From Acinetobacter sp. (lineage in GTDB: Bacteria > Pseudomonadota > Gammaproteobacteria > Pseudomonadales > Moraxellaceae), in contig JASLJB010000163.1 in NCBI GenBank assembly GCA_030152605.1, positions 1-14,398 on the forward strand: 14,398 nt of DNA. The letters run 5' to 3'. Under the pieces are notes generated by a model. The model ran no database searches. It was not told the origin of the DNA and saw only the letters and a program-made list of their open reading frames with translations. A program made the position numbers and the translations under genes. Below are positions 1 to 6,926 of the stretch, piece after piece (positions within the stretch are counted from its first letter, which is position 1; each line of letters begins with the position of its first letter).

Positions 1-1215
1 CCCGCAGGGTCCATTGGCTAAACCTTTAGGACAGGTTTCCGGGCAAATATATAGCGTATCGCCCAAACGACATTGGCCGCAGCTTTCACAGCCCACCACC
101 CCTTGCTTACTCATCAGCTCTATTTTAAGTAAGGCTTTTGCTGCAGGAATTTTCTCCCACAATGCGGCCTTAAAAATATAACGGCCAACGCCTTTGGCTA
201 TTTTCGATTCAAATAAAGCATCATGCATCAAATGCAATTGCTGATATTTAATCAACTGACTCGACGTGGGCGGACGCGAAAAATAACTCAATGTCGGCAT
301 AAACGCGTTGCTATTTTCAACCTGCCAAAGCGTATTCCAAAGCTGTTGCAGTGCATCGAGTTCTAGATGGCGATATTGCTCAATATAGCTTTCAAGCATG
401 CTCTGTTCTTCAGGCTTATGACAGGCAGACAGATGAATACCGGCAAAGCCCAAATGCTTGCAAATCAAAATCTGTAAAGCACAGCGCAGATAAACTTGAT
501 CACTCAGTCCAGCCTGTTTTTCATTTTCTAAGACTTTTAACATGTGCGGCGTGATCACAATGCCGGCGACTTGATGCTTCAGCATAAAGCGGGCGCGCGC
601 TAAACTCAGCGGCATGACACAGGCGAGTATTTTCTGAGGATAATGCTGCTGGCTTAAAAATGATTTTGCTTGCTTCAAGGCTTCGAGGTCATAACCCAGT
701 TGGGTAATAATAAAATCTGCCCCGGCTTTAATCTTTTTATGCAGTTTTAAATACTGCGCATCACGCTCAGCTTCGGCATATTTAAACGGGTTAAAGGCAA
801 CCCCAATATGAAACCCACCCTGTTGCTTGGCGGCCATCACTGCATTGACAGATTCGAGATATCGGCTACGCGGCGTCCCATCTCGGCCATGATGATGTTG
901 TTTGAGTTTATCGCCGGTCAGCAGTAACAGGTTCTGGATATTGGCAGCCTTGGCCTGTTGCAGGAATAACTCGAAATCCTGAATATCCCGCCCCTTACCG
1001 GCAAAATGGATTACCTTCTCTACTGCGTCAGGATAATGCTGGCTGGCTTGAAGCGGTGCAAGGTCATGGTCTGAATGCACGCGATCTGCCAAGGTCATCA
1101 CTGCTGGATATCCTGCAAATGTGCTTTTTACAGGAAAAACCTCAGTCAATGAAGTGAGATATTCCACCAAGATACAAAACTGATTGTGCTGAAAATACGA
1201 AGAGAGCTGCGACAC
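1..1215 (-). CDS. Methylenetetrahydrofolate reductase with MetV-like Cys-rich C-terminal domain (partial)
   Basis: Reading the minus strand from 1215 gives 405 codons without a stop, running off the left edge, so the C-terminus is missing. Residues ~10-300 look like the MTHFR TIM barrel: ILVEYL near residue 15-20 (the Glu position of the family), NLLLLTGD, and GFHIGVAFNPFK. The enzyme reduces 5,10-methylene-THF to 5-methyl-THF for methionine synthesis, normally with FAD. Residues 376-404 carry six cysteines (C376, C379, C382, C391, C395, C404) in a GCxxCGxC...CPxxCPKGLxNGPCG pattern. This matches the MTHFR C-terminal domain found as the separate protein MetV in acetogens, probably a metal or Fe-S site. 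The start is inferred: the only start codon between the upstream in-frame TAA (1248-1246) and the conserved ILVEYL motif is GTG at 1215, and it has no clear Shine-Dalgarno. Classic E. coli MetF is much shorter and lacks the Cys domain, so I give no symbol. Confidence 0.88.
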   Translation of the reverse strand, partial: MSQLSSYFQHNQFCILVEYLTSLTEVFPVKSTFAGYPAVMTLADRVHSDHDLAPLQASQHYPDAVEKVIHFAGKGRDIQDFELFLQQAKAANIQNLLLLTGDKLKQHHHGRDGTPRSRYLESVNAVMAAKQQGGFHIGVAFNPFKYAEAERDAQYLKLHKKIKAGADFIITQLGYDLEALKQAKSFLSQQHYPQKILACVMPLSLARARFMLKHQVAGIVITPHMLKVLENEKQAGLSDQVYLRCALQILICKHLGFAGIHLSACHKPEEQSMLESYIEQYRHLELDALQQLWNTLWQVENSNAFMPTLSYFSRPPTSSQLIKYQQLHLMHDALFESKIAKGVGRYIFKAALWEKIPAAKALLKIELMSKQGVVGCESCGQCRLGDTLYICPETCPKGLANGPCG

Positions 1216-1256
1216 AGGAGATAGGCTTATCGAAAGATGACTAAATTAGGCCAGGC

Positions 1257-1286
1257 ATTATAAAGCATCAGCAGAAAAAATGGATG
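1257..1286 (-). promoter_or_regulatory. Possible promoter of the MTHFR gene
   Basis: The minus strand has a perfect TATAAT at 1262-1257, about 42 bases before the GTG start. No good -35 hexamer lies 16-18 bases upstream; the best is a poor CATCCA-like sequence near 1281-1286. The -10 match is seen directly; promoter activity is inferred. Confidence 0.3.
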
Positions 1287-1323
1287 CTGGCGTGGTTGGT
1301 GGCTGAATTCTTGAGAGCCAGTC

Positions 1324-1341
1324 TTATAGATCGTTATAGAT
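1324..1341. repeat. Two direct 8-bp repeats, one helical turn apart
   Basis: TTATAGAT occurs at 1324-1331 and again at 1334-1341, separated by CG, giving a 10-bp period. A weaker copy, TTATATTT, begins at 1351. The repeats lie in the 387-bp region between the divergent MTHFR and ABC transporter genes, about 110 bp upstream of the MTHFR start. Same-face repeats of this size often bind a regulator. Nothing here identifies the protein. Apart from these repeats and the two candidate promoters I see nothing else in 1216-1602. Confidence 0.35.
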
Positions 1342-1471
1342 TCGATCTCGTTATATTTAGTTGCATCCTTTTTGATTTCAGATAAAAACATCAAACTTTT
1401 TCTACCCAGTGCCCAAAGCCCATAGAAAAAGCCTAGCCCCTCAAAATTACGTCACTTTTCTGCTATTGTAC

Positions 1472-1501
1472 TTGTTGCCGTGCTTTCAATTTTCATATAA
1501 T
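1472..1501 (+). promoter_or_regulatory. Candidate sigma-70 promoter of the ABC-transporter/MaoC operon
   Basis: TTGTTG (1472-1477), an 18-base spacer, then a perfect TATAAT (1496-1501). The implied start site is near 1508, leaving about 95 bases of leader before the ATG at 1603. It is the best promoter match in this intergenic region and points towards the operon. Confidence 0.5.
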
Positions 1502-1602
1502 TACAGCGGTCTGATCGATTTAGATCCTGCGACAGCACTGCTCTGTACGCATCTCCCGATATTACAACATTAAACACTGAATACTTCATCTAGGTACCTT
1601 AT

Positions 1603-3564
1603 ATGCTGCAATGGTTTGAAAAGCTGGTCGACCCCTATCCGTCTAAGAACTTAAATCAGCCATTGCCGAAAACATTTTTTGCCTTTGTTTGGCAGTCGGC
1701 ACATGGGGTTAAACGCTATCTGCTGTTGTTAATTTTATTTACTGCGGCAACTGCAAGTTTTGAGGCGATTTTCTTTGCCAAAATTGGTCAGTTGGTGGAC
1801 TGGCTCAGTAGCTCAACGCCTGAAACCTTTGTGCAAAACCATAAAGAAAATCTGATTATTCTGAGCATGTTCTTGGTGGCGAATATCTTTTTTGCCAATA
1901 TGCAGTCGATCATCCGCCATCAGATCCTATACAGTAGTTTCCCGATGCGTCTGCGTTGGCGTTTTCATAACTTACTGTTGTTACAGAGTTTGGACTTTTT
2001 CCATAGTGACTTCGCAGGGCGATTGTCTGCCAAAGTAATGCAGACCGCACTGGCTGTGCGTGAGTTCTGGGTGATCTTGGGCGATATGGTCACTTATGTG
2101 GTGATTTACTTCATTACCATCAGTGTGGTGCTTGGGGCGATTTCGCCGTTGTTGCTGTTACCACTGGTCCTGTGGTTGGCCCTATTTATCTCAGCTGCGA
2201 TGTATTTTATCCCACGACTGGGCCGCATATCGAAACAACAAGCCGATGCACGCGCCGTGATGACGGGGCGTGTTACCGATGCCTATACCAATATTCAAAC
2301 CGTTAAACTGTTTGCGCATGCCGGTCGTGAGAGCCAATATGCCAAGGCCTCGATGCAGGAGTTTATGCGCACGGTGTTTAAGCAAATGCGTTTGGGCACC
2401 TCTTATGAGATCTGTATTAACCTATTGACCGCAGTATTGTTTTTTGGTGTGCTCGGCACCGCCGTGTATCTGTGGTTGGTGGGTCAGGCTGCACTTGGGG
2501 TCATCGCAGCAACCACCGCCATGATCTTAAAACTCAATAGCATGGCTGGGTTTATGATGTGGCAAACCTCGGCCCTGTTTGAAAATGTCGGCACCATTCA
2601 AGACGGCATGAACACTATGGGTAAAAGCATCAATATCCAAGATAAACCGGATGCCAAAGCACTTGAGATCCAAGCCGGTTCGATTCAGTTCAACCAAATT
2701 AGCTTTGCCTATAACGAAAAAAATGTCATTCATGATTTTAACTTGCACATCAAAGCCGGTGAAAAAATTGGCATCGTTGGTCGCTCAGGTTCAGGCAAAT
2801 CCACTTTAATTCAACTCCTATTACACTTTTATACCCTGAAACATGGCACGATCTCGATCGATGGGCAGAACATCCAAGATGTCACCCAAGATAGTTTGAG
2901 AAAGAATATCGCCTTGGTTACCCAAGACACCTCGCTATTACATCGTTCTGTAGCAGAAAATATCAAATACGGTCGTCCTGATGCCAGCGATGAGGAGATG
3001 TATGCTGCGGTCGCCAAAGCCAAAGCTGAAGAATTTATCCCTGAACTCAGCGACCTACGCGGCAAAAAAGGTTATGAGGCCTATGTGGGTGAACGTGGCG
3101 TTAAACTCTCCGGTGGACAACGTCAGCGCATCGCGATTGCCCGAGTGTTTTTAAAGGATGCACCGATCCTGATCTTGGATGAAGCCACCAGTGCCTTGGA
3201 CTCAGAAGTGGAAGCGGCGATTCAATCCAGTTTAGATGAGTTGATGCAAGACAAAACCGTGATAGCGATTGCGCATCGTCTATCCACCATTGCCCAGATG
3301 GATCGCTTGATCGTGCTGGATCATGGCCGGATTGCAGAGCAAGGCACACACGAACAGTTGATCGCACAGAATGGCATTTATGCGCAGTTATGGCGCCGTC
3401 AAACTGGCGGTTTTTTGCTTGAACAAGGTCACGATGAACACGATCTCATTGAAGACGACCGAACTGAACATGGTTTAACTAAACAAAAGCATGATGCTTT
3501 AGATGCAGAACGAGTCACAACTGACAATGCTGTGGCAACAGAAATCAAAGGAGATAAAAATTAA
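1603..3564 (+). CDS. Type I ABC exporter, fused permease and ATPase
   Basis: The 653-residue product has an N-terminal membrane domain of about six helices (hydrophobic stretches near residues 39-65, 85-105, 160-205 as two or more helices, and 268-310). A C-terminal nucleotide-binding domain follows. Visible ATPase motifs are the Walker A GRSGSGKST near 393-401, the Q-loop VTQDTSLLH, the signature LSGGQRQR near 503-510, the Walker B ILILDEATSALD near 522-533, and the switch histidine in AIAHRLST near 556. All catalytic motifs look intact, so it should work as a homodimeric half-transporter of the MsbA/multidrug type in the inner membrane. The substrate cannot be told from sequence. Residues from ~606 form a charged, His/Asp/Glu-rich tail that is not part of the usual fold. 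The gene overlaps the next one by one base. The start ATG has only a weak Shine-Dalgarno (TAGGTA). Confidence 0.93.
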   Translation: MLQWFEKLVDPYPSKNLNQPLPKTFFAFVWQSAHGVKRYLLLLILFTAATASFEAIFFAKIGQLVDWLSSSTPETFVQNHKENLIILSMFLVANIFFANMQSIIRHQILYSSFPMRLRWRFHNLLLLQSLDFFHSDFAGRLSAKVMQTALAVREFWVILGDMVTYVVIYFITISVVLGAISPLLLLPLVLWLALFISAAMYFIPRLGRISKQQADARAVMTGRVTDAYTNIQTVKLFAHAGRESQYAKASMQEFMRTVFKQMRLGTSYEICINLLTAVLFFGVLGTAVYLWLVGQAALGVIAATTAMILKLNSMAGFMMWQTSALFENVGTIQDGMNTMGKSINIQDKPDAKALEIQAGSIQFNQISFAYNEKNVIHDFNLHIKAGEKIGIVGRSGSGKSTLIQLLLHFYTLKHGTISIDGQNIQDVTQDSLRKNIALVTQDTSLLHRSVAENIKYGRPDASDEEMYAAVAKAKAEEFIPELSDLRGKKGYEAYVGERGVKLSGGQRQRIAIARVFLKDAPILILDEATSALDSEVEAAIQSSLDELMQDKTVIAIAHRLSTIAQMDRLIVLDHGRIAEQGTHEQLIAQNGIYAQLWRRQTGGFLLEQGHDEHDLIEDDRTEHGLTKQKHDALDAERVTTDNAVATEIKGDKN

Positions 3565-3566
3565 TG
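3547..3566 (+). promoter_or_regulatory. Strong ribosome binding site inside the ABC gene, with TAATG overlap
   Basis: AAAGGAG at 3547-3553 lies 10 bases before the ATG at 3564, within the last codons of the transporter. The transporter stop TAA (3562-3564) shares its last A with that ATG. This is the usual arrangement for termination-reinitiation coupling, so the two proteins are probably made together. Confidence 0.7.
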
Positions 3567-4004
3567 TTGTATTTAGAAGACCTCAATATTGGTGATCGCT
3601 TTAAAAGTCGTGAATATGAAATGACCTTGGATGAAGTCAAAACCTTTGCACAACAGTTTGATCCGCAGGTCTTCCATACCGATGAAGAAAAAGCCAAAGC
3701 ACATCCAATCTTTCAAGGTCTTGCTGCAAGTGGTTGGCATACTTCTGCGATCACCATGCGTCTTTGGACCGAATGCTTCCCGATTGCACATGGTTTGATT
3801 GGCTCTGAATCAAGCTTACGCTGGCCCAAGCCCACCCGTGTCGGTGATCGTGTGCATGTCGATGTTGAAATCGTGGCGATTAATCCTTCAAAAACAAAAC
3901 ATGATCGCGGCTTGGTCAGTTATGTGACACAGGCAAAGAATCAATTTGATGACGTGCTACTGATTTCAACAACTAAAATTGTTGTGTTTAAACGCGAGTT
4001 TTAA
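3564..4004 (+). CDS. MaoC-like hot-dog fold dehydratase
   Basis: A 146-residue single hot-dog domain, the usual length for stand-alone MaoC-like proteins. The (R)-hydratase-type motif is present: D33 and H38 in QQFDPQVFHTDEEKA, followed by a Gly-rich stretch (FQGLAASGWHT, residues 50-60) and later GSESSLRWPKPTRVGDRV. In characterised members the Asp/His pair catalyses hydration or dehydration of 2-enoyl-CoA or related thioesters. The true substrate here is unknown. It is translationally coupled to the ABC exporter, which hints that its product or substrate is a lipid or acyl compound linked to transport; that is inference only. It is cytoplasmic, with no signal peptide. Confidence 0.85.
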   Translation: MLYLEDLNIGDRFKSREYEMTLDEVKTFAQQFDPQVFHTDEEKAKAHPIFQGLAASGWHTSAITMRLWTECFPIAHGLIGSESSLRWPKPTRVGDRVHVDVEIVAINPSKTKHDRGLVSYVTQAKNQFDDVLLISTTKIVVFKREF

Positions 4005-4045
4005 TACAGTCATCGTTAGGCTGTTAGACAATTTAAGCGCGGATG

Positions 4046-4075
4046 TGATTGTTTTATGACAAGATGCCGTATAAA
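4046..4075 (+). promoter_or_regulatory. Possible promoter of the AraC-family gene
   Basis: TATAAA at 4070-4075 with TGATTG at 4046-4051 (18-base spacer), or TTGTTT at 4049-4054 (15-base spacer). The position, about 35 bases before the ATG at 4111, is right, but the -35 is poor either way. Confidence 0.3.
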
Positions 4076-4110
4076 TACAAGTTAAGTTGATTGATCGCAA
4101 TGGAACGCAA

Positions 4111-5139
4111 ATGAAAGTAATGTCAGTTCGTCAAGATCAGGGGATTCCTGGCGTCTATGGTCTTTTGTTATTGGATGTCGTTTCTCGTTGGGGATATAGT
4201 GCAGAGACACTATTTGCACCGTTTAATTTTAATAGTGAACAACTTGCAGAACCCGATTTTAGGATTTCAACCCCTGTGGCCAATGAGTTGGTCAAACATG
4301 CACTCAAGATTACAGGTGAATCGACACTCAGCTATCATCTAGGAACCCAGATGCGCATTTCCATCCATGGTTTTATTGGCTATGCCATTATGACTGCGGG
4401 TGATATTAGCGATGCCTTGGTACTGGCCAATCGATTTATTCAACTGCGACTGCCCTTCGTACAACTGTATTTTTCTACCTTTGGACAACAGGCAACATTG
4501 CAGCTACAGTGCGACATTGATATTGAACCCTTACGTACCGAAATCGTCACCAGCCTGACCTTTGGCATCATGAGTATGGCCAAGGCCTTAACTGGCATTG
4601 ATGAGATGATTGCGGATATTGATTTTGATTTCCCCAAGCCGGAAGGTTTTGATAAATATATCGAAATGGCCAATACCTACCAGTTCCGTTTTGAGCAGCC
4701 GCATTTATTATCCAGTTTTGACAAAAAGTATCTGGGCTTAAAAATGGTCAATGCCGATCCACTGGCCAGCCAGATCGCGATTAATCAATGTGAGGCCGAG
4801 CTATCTGCCTTGGGCGAGCGACGTCGATTGGCGATGCGGGTCCGTGATATCTTGACCCACTCAGAACAGCATTATCTGAGTATTGAAAATGTGGCCGAGC
4901 GTTTGCATATGTCTGACCGTACCCTCAAGCGCCAGTTAGCAGCAGAGGGAACTTCTTTTTCAGCATTGGTGGATGAGGTACGCTATCGGCATGCGACGTC
5001 ATTGCTGTCCCGGACCGACTATAGTTTGGAACAAATCGCAGATGAACTCGGTTACTCCGATGTGGCGAACTTTAGCCGAGCCTTCAAACGCTGGAGTGGA
5101 CGTAGTCCAAGTGGCTGGCGCAAAGAACCTTATTTATAA
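4111..5139 (+). CDS. AraC/XylS-family transcriptional regulator
   Basis: The product is about 342 residues, typical of AraC regulators whose N-terminal half is the arabinose-binding-like domain (PF12625 type, as in OruR). The C-terminal ~95 residues hold both AraC helix-turn-helices: SIENVAERLHMSDRTLKRQL, then SLEQIADELGYSDVANFSRAFKRWSGRSPSGWR. The open frame also allows a TTG start at 4087. I prefer ATG 4111 because GGAA (4102-4105) precedes it at a workable distance; ATG 4120 is another option. Effector and targets are unknown. It sits alone between the ABC/MaoC operon and gcvH, so control of either neighbour is possible but not shown. Confidence 0.9.
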   Translation: MKVMSVRQDQGIPGVYGLLLLDVVSRWGYSAETLFAPFNFNSEQLAEPDFRISTPVANELVKHALKITGESTLSYHLGTQMRISIHGFIGYAIMTAGDISDALVLANRFIQLRLPFVQLYFSTFGQQATLQLQCDIDIEPLRTEIVTSLTFGIMSMAKALTGIDEMIADIDFDFPKPEGFDKYIEMANTYQFRFEQPHLLSSFDKKYLGLKMVNADPLASQIAINQCEAELSALGERRRLAMRVRDILTHSEQHYLSIENVAERLHMSDRTLKRQLAAEGTSFSALVDEVRYRHATSLLSRTDYSLEQIADELGYSDVANFSRAFKRWSGRSPSGWRKEPYL

Positions 5140-5146
5140 ACCTTTG

Positions 5147-5198
5147 GGTCTGTTGCAACCTGATAAATAACAACGCAACAGACCTTGGCTTTATCAGG
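5147..5198. repeat. Two interlocked perfect inverted repeats after the AraC-family gene
   Basis: Arm A GGTCTGTTGC (5147-5156) pairs perfectly with A' GCAACAGACC (5175-5184). Arm B CCTGATAAA (5159-5167) pairs perfectly with B' TTTATCAGG (5190-5198). The order A-B-A'-B' means the stems cannot both form as simple hairpins; they form either a pseudoknot or two mutually exclusive structures. The element starts 7 bases after the AraC stop, so a 3'-end or terminator role is likely, although there is no long T-run. In the rest of 5140-5369 I see only a weak promoter and the gcvH ribosome binding site. Confidence 0.6.
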
Positions 5199-5240
5199 AT
5201 AATCGCTTTTAGTTATTGGTTTTATTGAGCTATTTGCATC

Positions 5241-5269
5241 TTTTCATTTTGATAAGCAGCCTGTATAAA
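5241..5269 (+). promoter_or_regulatory. Weak candidate promoter of gcvH
   Basis: TTTTCA (5241-5246), a 17-base spacer, then TATAAA (5264-5269), about 100 bases before the gcvH ATG. Spacing is ideal but the -35 is weak. No glycine-riboswitch-like fold was recognised in the leader. Confidence 0.3.
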
Positions 5270-5369
5270 GCATGTTAAAGCAATCAATCATTTAGATCAC
5301 AATACACAAGCTGTTTAAAATCAGCGCTTTTCGTTGAGCAGTTGAAGTTGATCAGTTTAAGGAGTCAGC

Positions 5370-5744
5370 ATGAATCACCCTTCAGATTTAAAATATGCCA
5401 GCACACACGAATGGGTCAAAGTAGAGGCTGATCTTGTGGTCACAGGGATCTCAGATCATGCTCAAGATGCCTTGGGTGATTTGGTCTATGTCGAACTCCC
5501 TGAAGTCGGTAGCGAAGTAGTGGCGGGAACTGCGGTGGGTGTGGTCGAATCTGTCAAAACAGCTTCAGACATTCATGCCCCTGTATCTGGGATCGTGGCT
5601 GAGGTGAACACCACGCTCGAAGACGATCCTGATTTCGTTAATGATGACCCCTATGGCAAAGGCTGGATCTACAAGATCAAAGCACATGATCTTGCAGATG
5701 CTGAAAAACTCCTCAGCCATACGGATTATGAGGCGGGCCTCTAA
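5370..5744 (+). CDS. gcvH: Glycine cleavage system H protein
   Basis: The 124-residue product has the usual GcvH length and the lipoylation motif GVVESVKTASDIHAPVSG, with K63 as the expected lipoyl-lysine. The N-terminal KYASTHEW and the C-terminal NDDPYGKGWIYKI are also family hallmarks. The lipoyl arm carries the aminomethyl group from the P protein to the T protein during glycine cleavage, yielding 5,10-methylene-THF. The start is fixed by AAGGAG (5359-5364) five bases before the ATG. No gcvT, gcvP or gcvL lies beside it: the upstream gene is a regulator and the downstream gene is convergent, so gcvH is transcribed alone here. Confidence 0.97.
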   Translation: MNHPSDLKYASTHEWVKVEADLVVTGISDHAQDALGDLVYVELPEVGSEVVAGTAVGVVESVKTASDIHAPVSGIVAEVNTTLEDDPDFVNDDPYGKGWIYKIKAHDLADAEKLLSHTDYEAGL

Positions 5745-5745
5745 A

Positions 5746-5820
5746 CCTTCTCCTTTTTAAGGAGAAGGCTGGATGAGGTTTGAAAATTTTCCTTAGAAAG
5801 GAGAAGGTTGGATGAGGTTT
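5746..5820. repeat. REP-like hairpin repeats in the gcvH/cysK convergent junction
   Basis: CCTTCTCCTT (5746-5755), a TTT loop, then AAGGAGAAGG (5759-5768) forms a perfect 10-bp stem. The stretch AAGGAGAAGG-Y-TGGATGAGGTTT occurs at 5759-5781 and again at 5798-5820 with one mismatch (39-bp offset); the second copy has only a decayed left arm. The second copy ends at the cysK stop codon. The hairpin lies between two converging genes and may act as a two-way terminator, although the T-tracts are short. The ATCC-AACCTTC-type core on the reverse strand matches the larger elements at 7761-8043. Confidence 0.65.
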
Positions 5821-6818
5821 TAATCTGCTGAGATATCTTCAAACAAGACAGAAGACAAATAACGCTCACCGCTGTCCGGCAAGATCACCACGATGGTTTT
5901 GCCTGCATTTTCAGGGATGGCGGCGAGGCGTGCAGCAGCAGCCATAGCGGCACCACTCGAAATCCCCACCAAAATCCCCTCTTGCATCGCCGTGCGACGC
6001 GCCCAATCAATCGCCTCTTGGCTCGGAATCGCGATCACTTCATCCACAAGATCTAAGTCTAAGTTTTTCGGAATAAAGTTTGCACCAATGCCTTGGATTT
6101 TATGTGGTCCAGGGGTCAGGCTTTCGTTGTTACGTTTTTGGGTGATGATCGGTGATTCAGCAGGTTCGACCGCAACTGAATACAGCGCTTGGTTTTTGAC
6201 TTTTTTAAAGTAACTTGAGATTCCGCTGATGGTTCCGCCTGTACCGACGCCTGATACCAAAATATCGACCTTACCGCCCGTGGCTTCCCAAATCTCAGGA
6301 CCGGTGGTGCTTGCATGGATCGCAGGGTTGGCTGGGTTTTCAAACTGTTGCGGCAGATAATAGGTCTCAGGGTTCTCATCCACCATACGCTGCGCTTCAT
6401 CGACTGCGCCTTGCATACCTTTGGCCGGCTCGGTCAATACCAAATTGGCGCCCAGTGCTTTAAGGACTTTACGACGTTCAATACTCATGCTCGCTGGCAT
6501 GGTCAAGGTAATGTCATAACCTTTTGCAGCAGCAACAAATGCCAAAGCAATCCCGGTATTACCACTGGTCGGTTCAACGATATGCATGCCTTTTTTCAAT
6601 AGGCCTTTTTCTTCAGCATCTGCGATCAACGCAGCACCAACACGACATTTGACTGAAAAAGCAGGGTTGCGACTTTCAACTTTGGCCAATACTGTCGCTG
6701 GACTTTGAATCACGCGATTAATGCGAATCAGCGGCGTATTTCCAATCGCCTCAGCGTTATTGTCATATACGGCAACGCCTGCGTTGGCAATTTTAGGAAA
6801 ATCTTGATCTGTAGACAT
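5820..6818 (-). CDS. cysK: Cysteine synthase A (O-acetylserine sulfhydrylase)
   Basis: A PLP-dependent enzyme that makes cysteine from O-acetylserine and sulfide. Visible features are the PLP lysine K57 in NPAFSVKCR, the substrate loop PTSGNTGIALAF, MPASMSIERRKVLKALGA, the phosphate-binding GVGTGGTISG, KIQGIGANFIP, and SSGAAMAAA near the C-terminus. The length of 332 residues is normal for CysK. The open frame extends to a TTG at 6833, but the ATG at 6818 is preferred because AAGGA lies six bases upstream. SVKCR and the overall pattern favour CysK over CysM. The gene converges on gcvH, and no other cysteine-pathway gene is adjacent. The 108 bases upstream show no convincing promoter. Confidence 0.95.
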   Translation of the reverse strand: MSTDQDFPKIANAGVAVYDNNAEAIGNTPLIRINRVIQSPATVLAKVESRNPAFSVKCRVGAALIADAEEKGLLKKGMHIVEPTSGNTGIALAFVAAAKGYDITLTMPASMSIERRKVLKALGANLVLTEPAKGMQGAVDEAQRMVDENPETYYLPQQFENPANPAIHASTTGPEIWEATGGKVDILVSGVGTGGTISGISSYFKKVKNQALYSVAVEPAESPIITQKRNNESLTPGPHKIQGIGANFIPKNLDLDLVDEVIAIPSQEAIDWARRTAMQEGILVGISSGAAMAAAARLAAIPENAGKTIVVILPDSGERYLSSVLFEDISAD

Positions 6819-6926
6819 GGTCGTTCCTTGCAATGCTCAAATGATGCAAACATGATAGCGTTTTTTAGTTGGACGTGCTGTTTCTATTGAATTTTTGCTT
6901 ATGATTTGTGTAATGAATCCAACAGA

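Noticed and set aside
351..554. Open frame of 67 codons on the plus strand
   Set aside because: It lies wholly antisense to the well-supported MTHFR coding frame and shows no recognisable motif.
1216..1602. SAM or cobalamin riboswitch upstream of MTHFR
   Set aside because: The transcribed leader from the candidate -10 would be only about 35 bases and no conserved riboswitch core was recognised.
4087..4110. TTG-initiated eight-codon extension of the AraC-family protein
   Set aside because: No ribosome binding site fits TTG 4087; the ATG at 4111 has GGAA at a suitable distance and gives the usual family length.
5147..5184. Insertion sequence remnant with IS6-like ends
   Set aside because: The TGTTGCA core is suggestive, but there is no transposase, no target duplication that I can see, and only 18 bases between the arms; kept only as an alternative for the inverted repeat.
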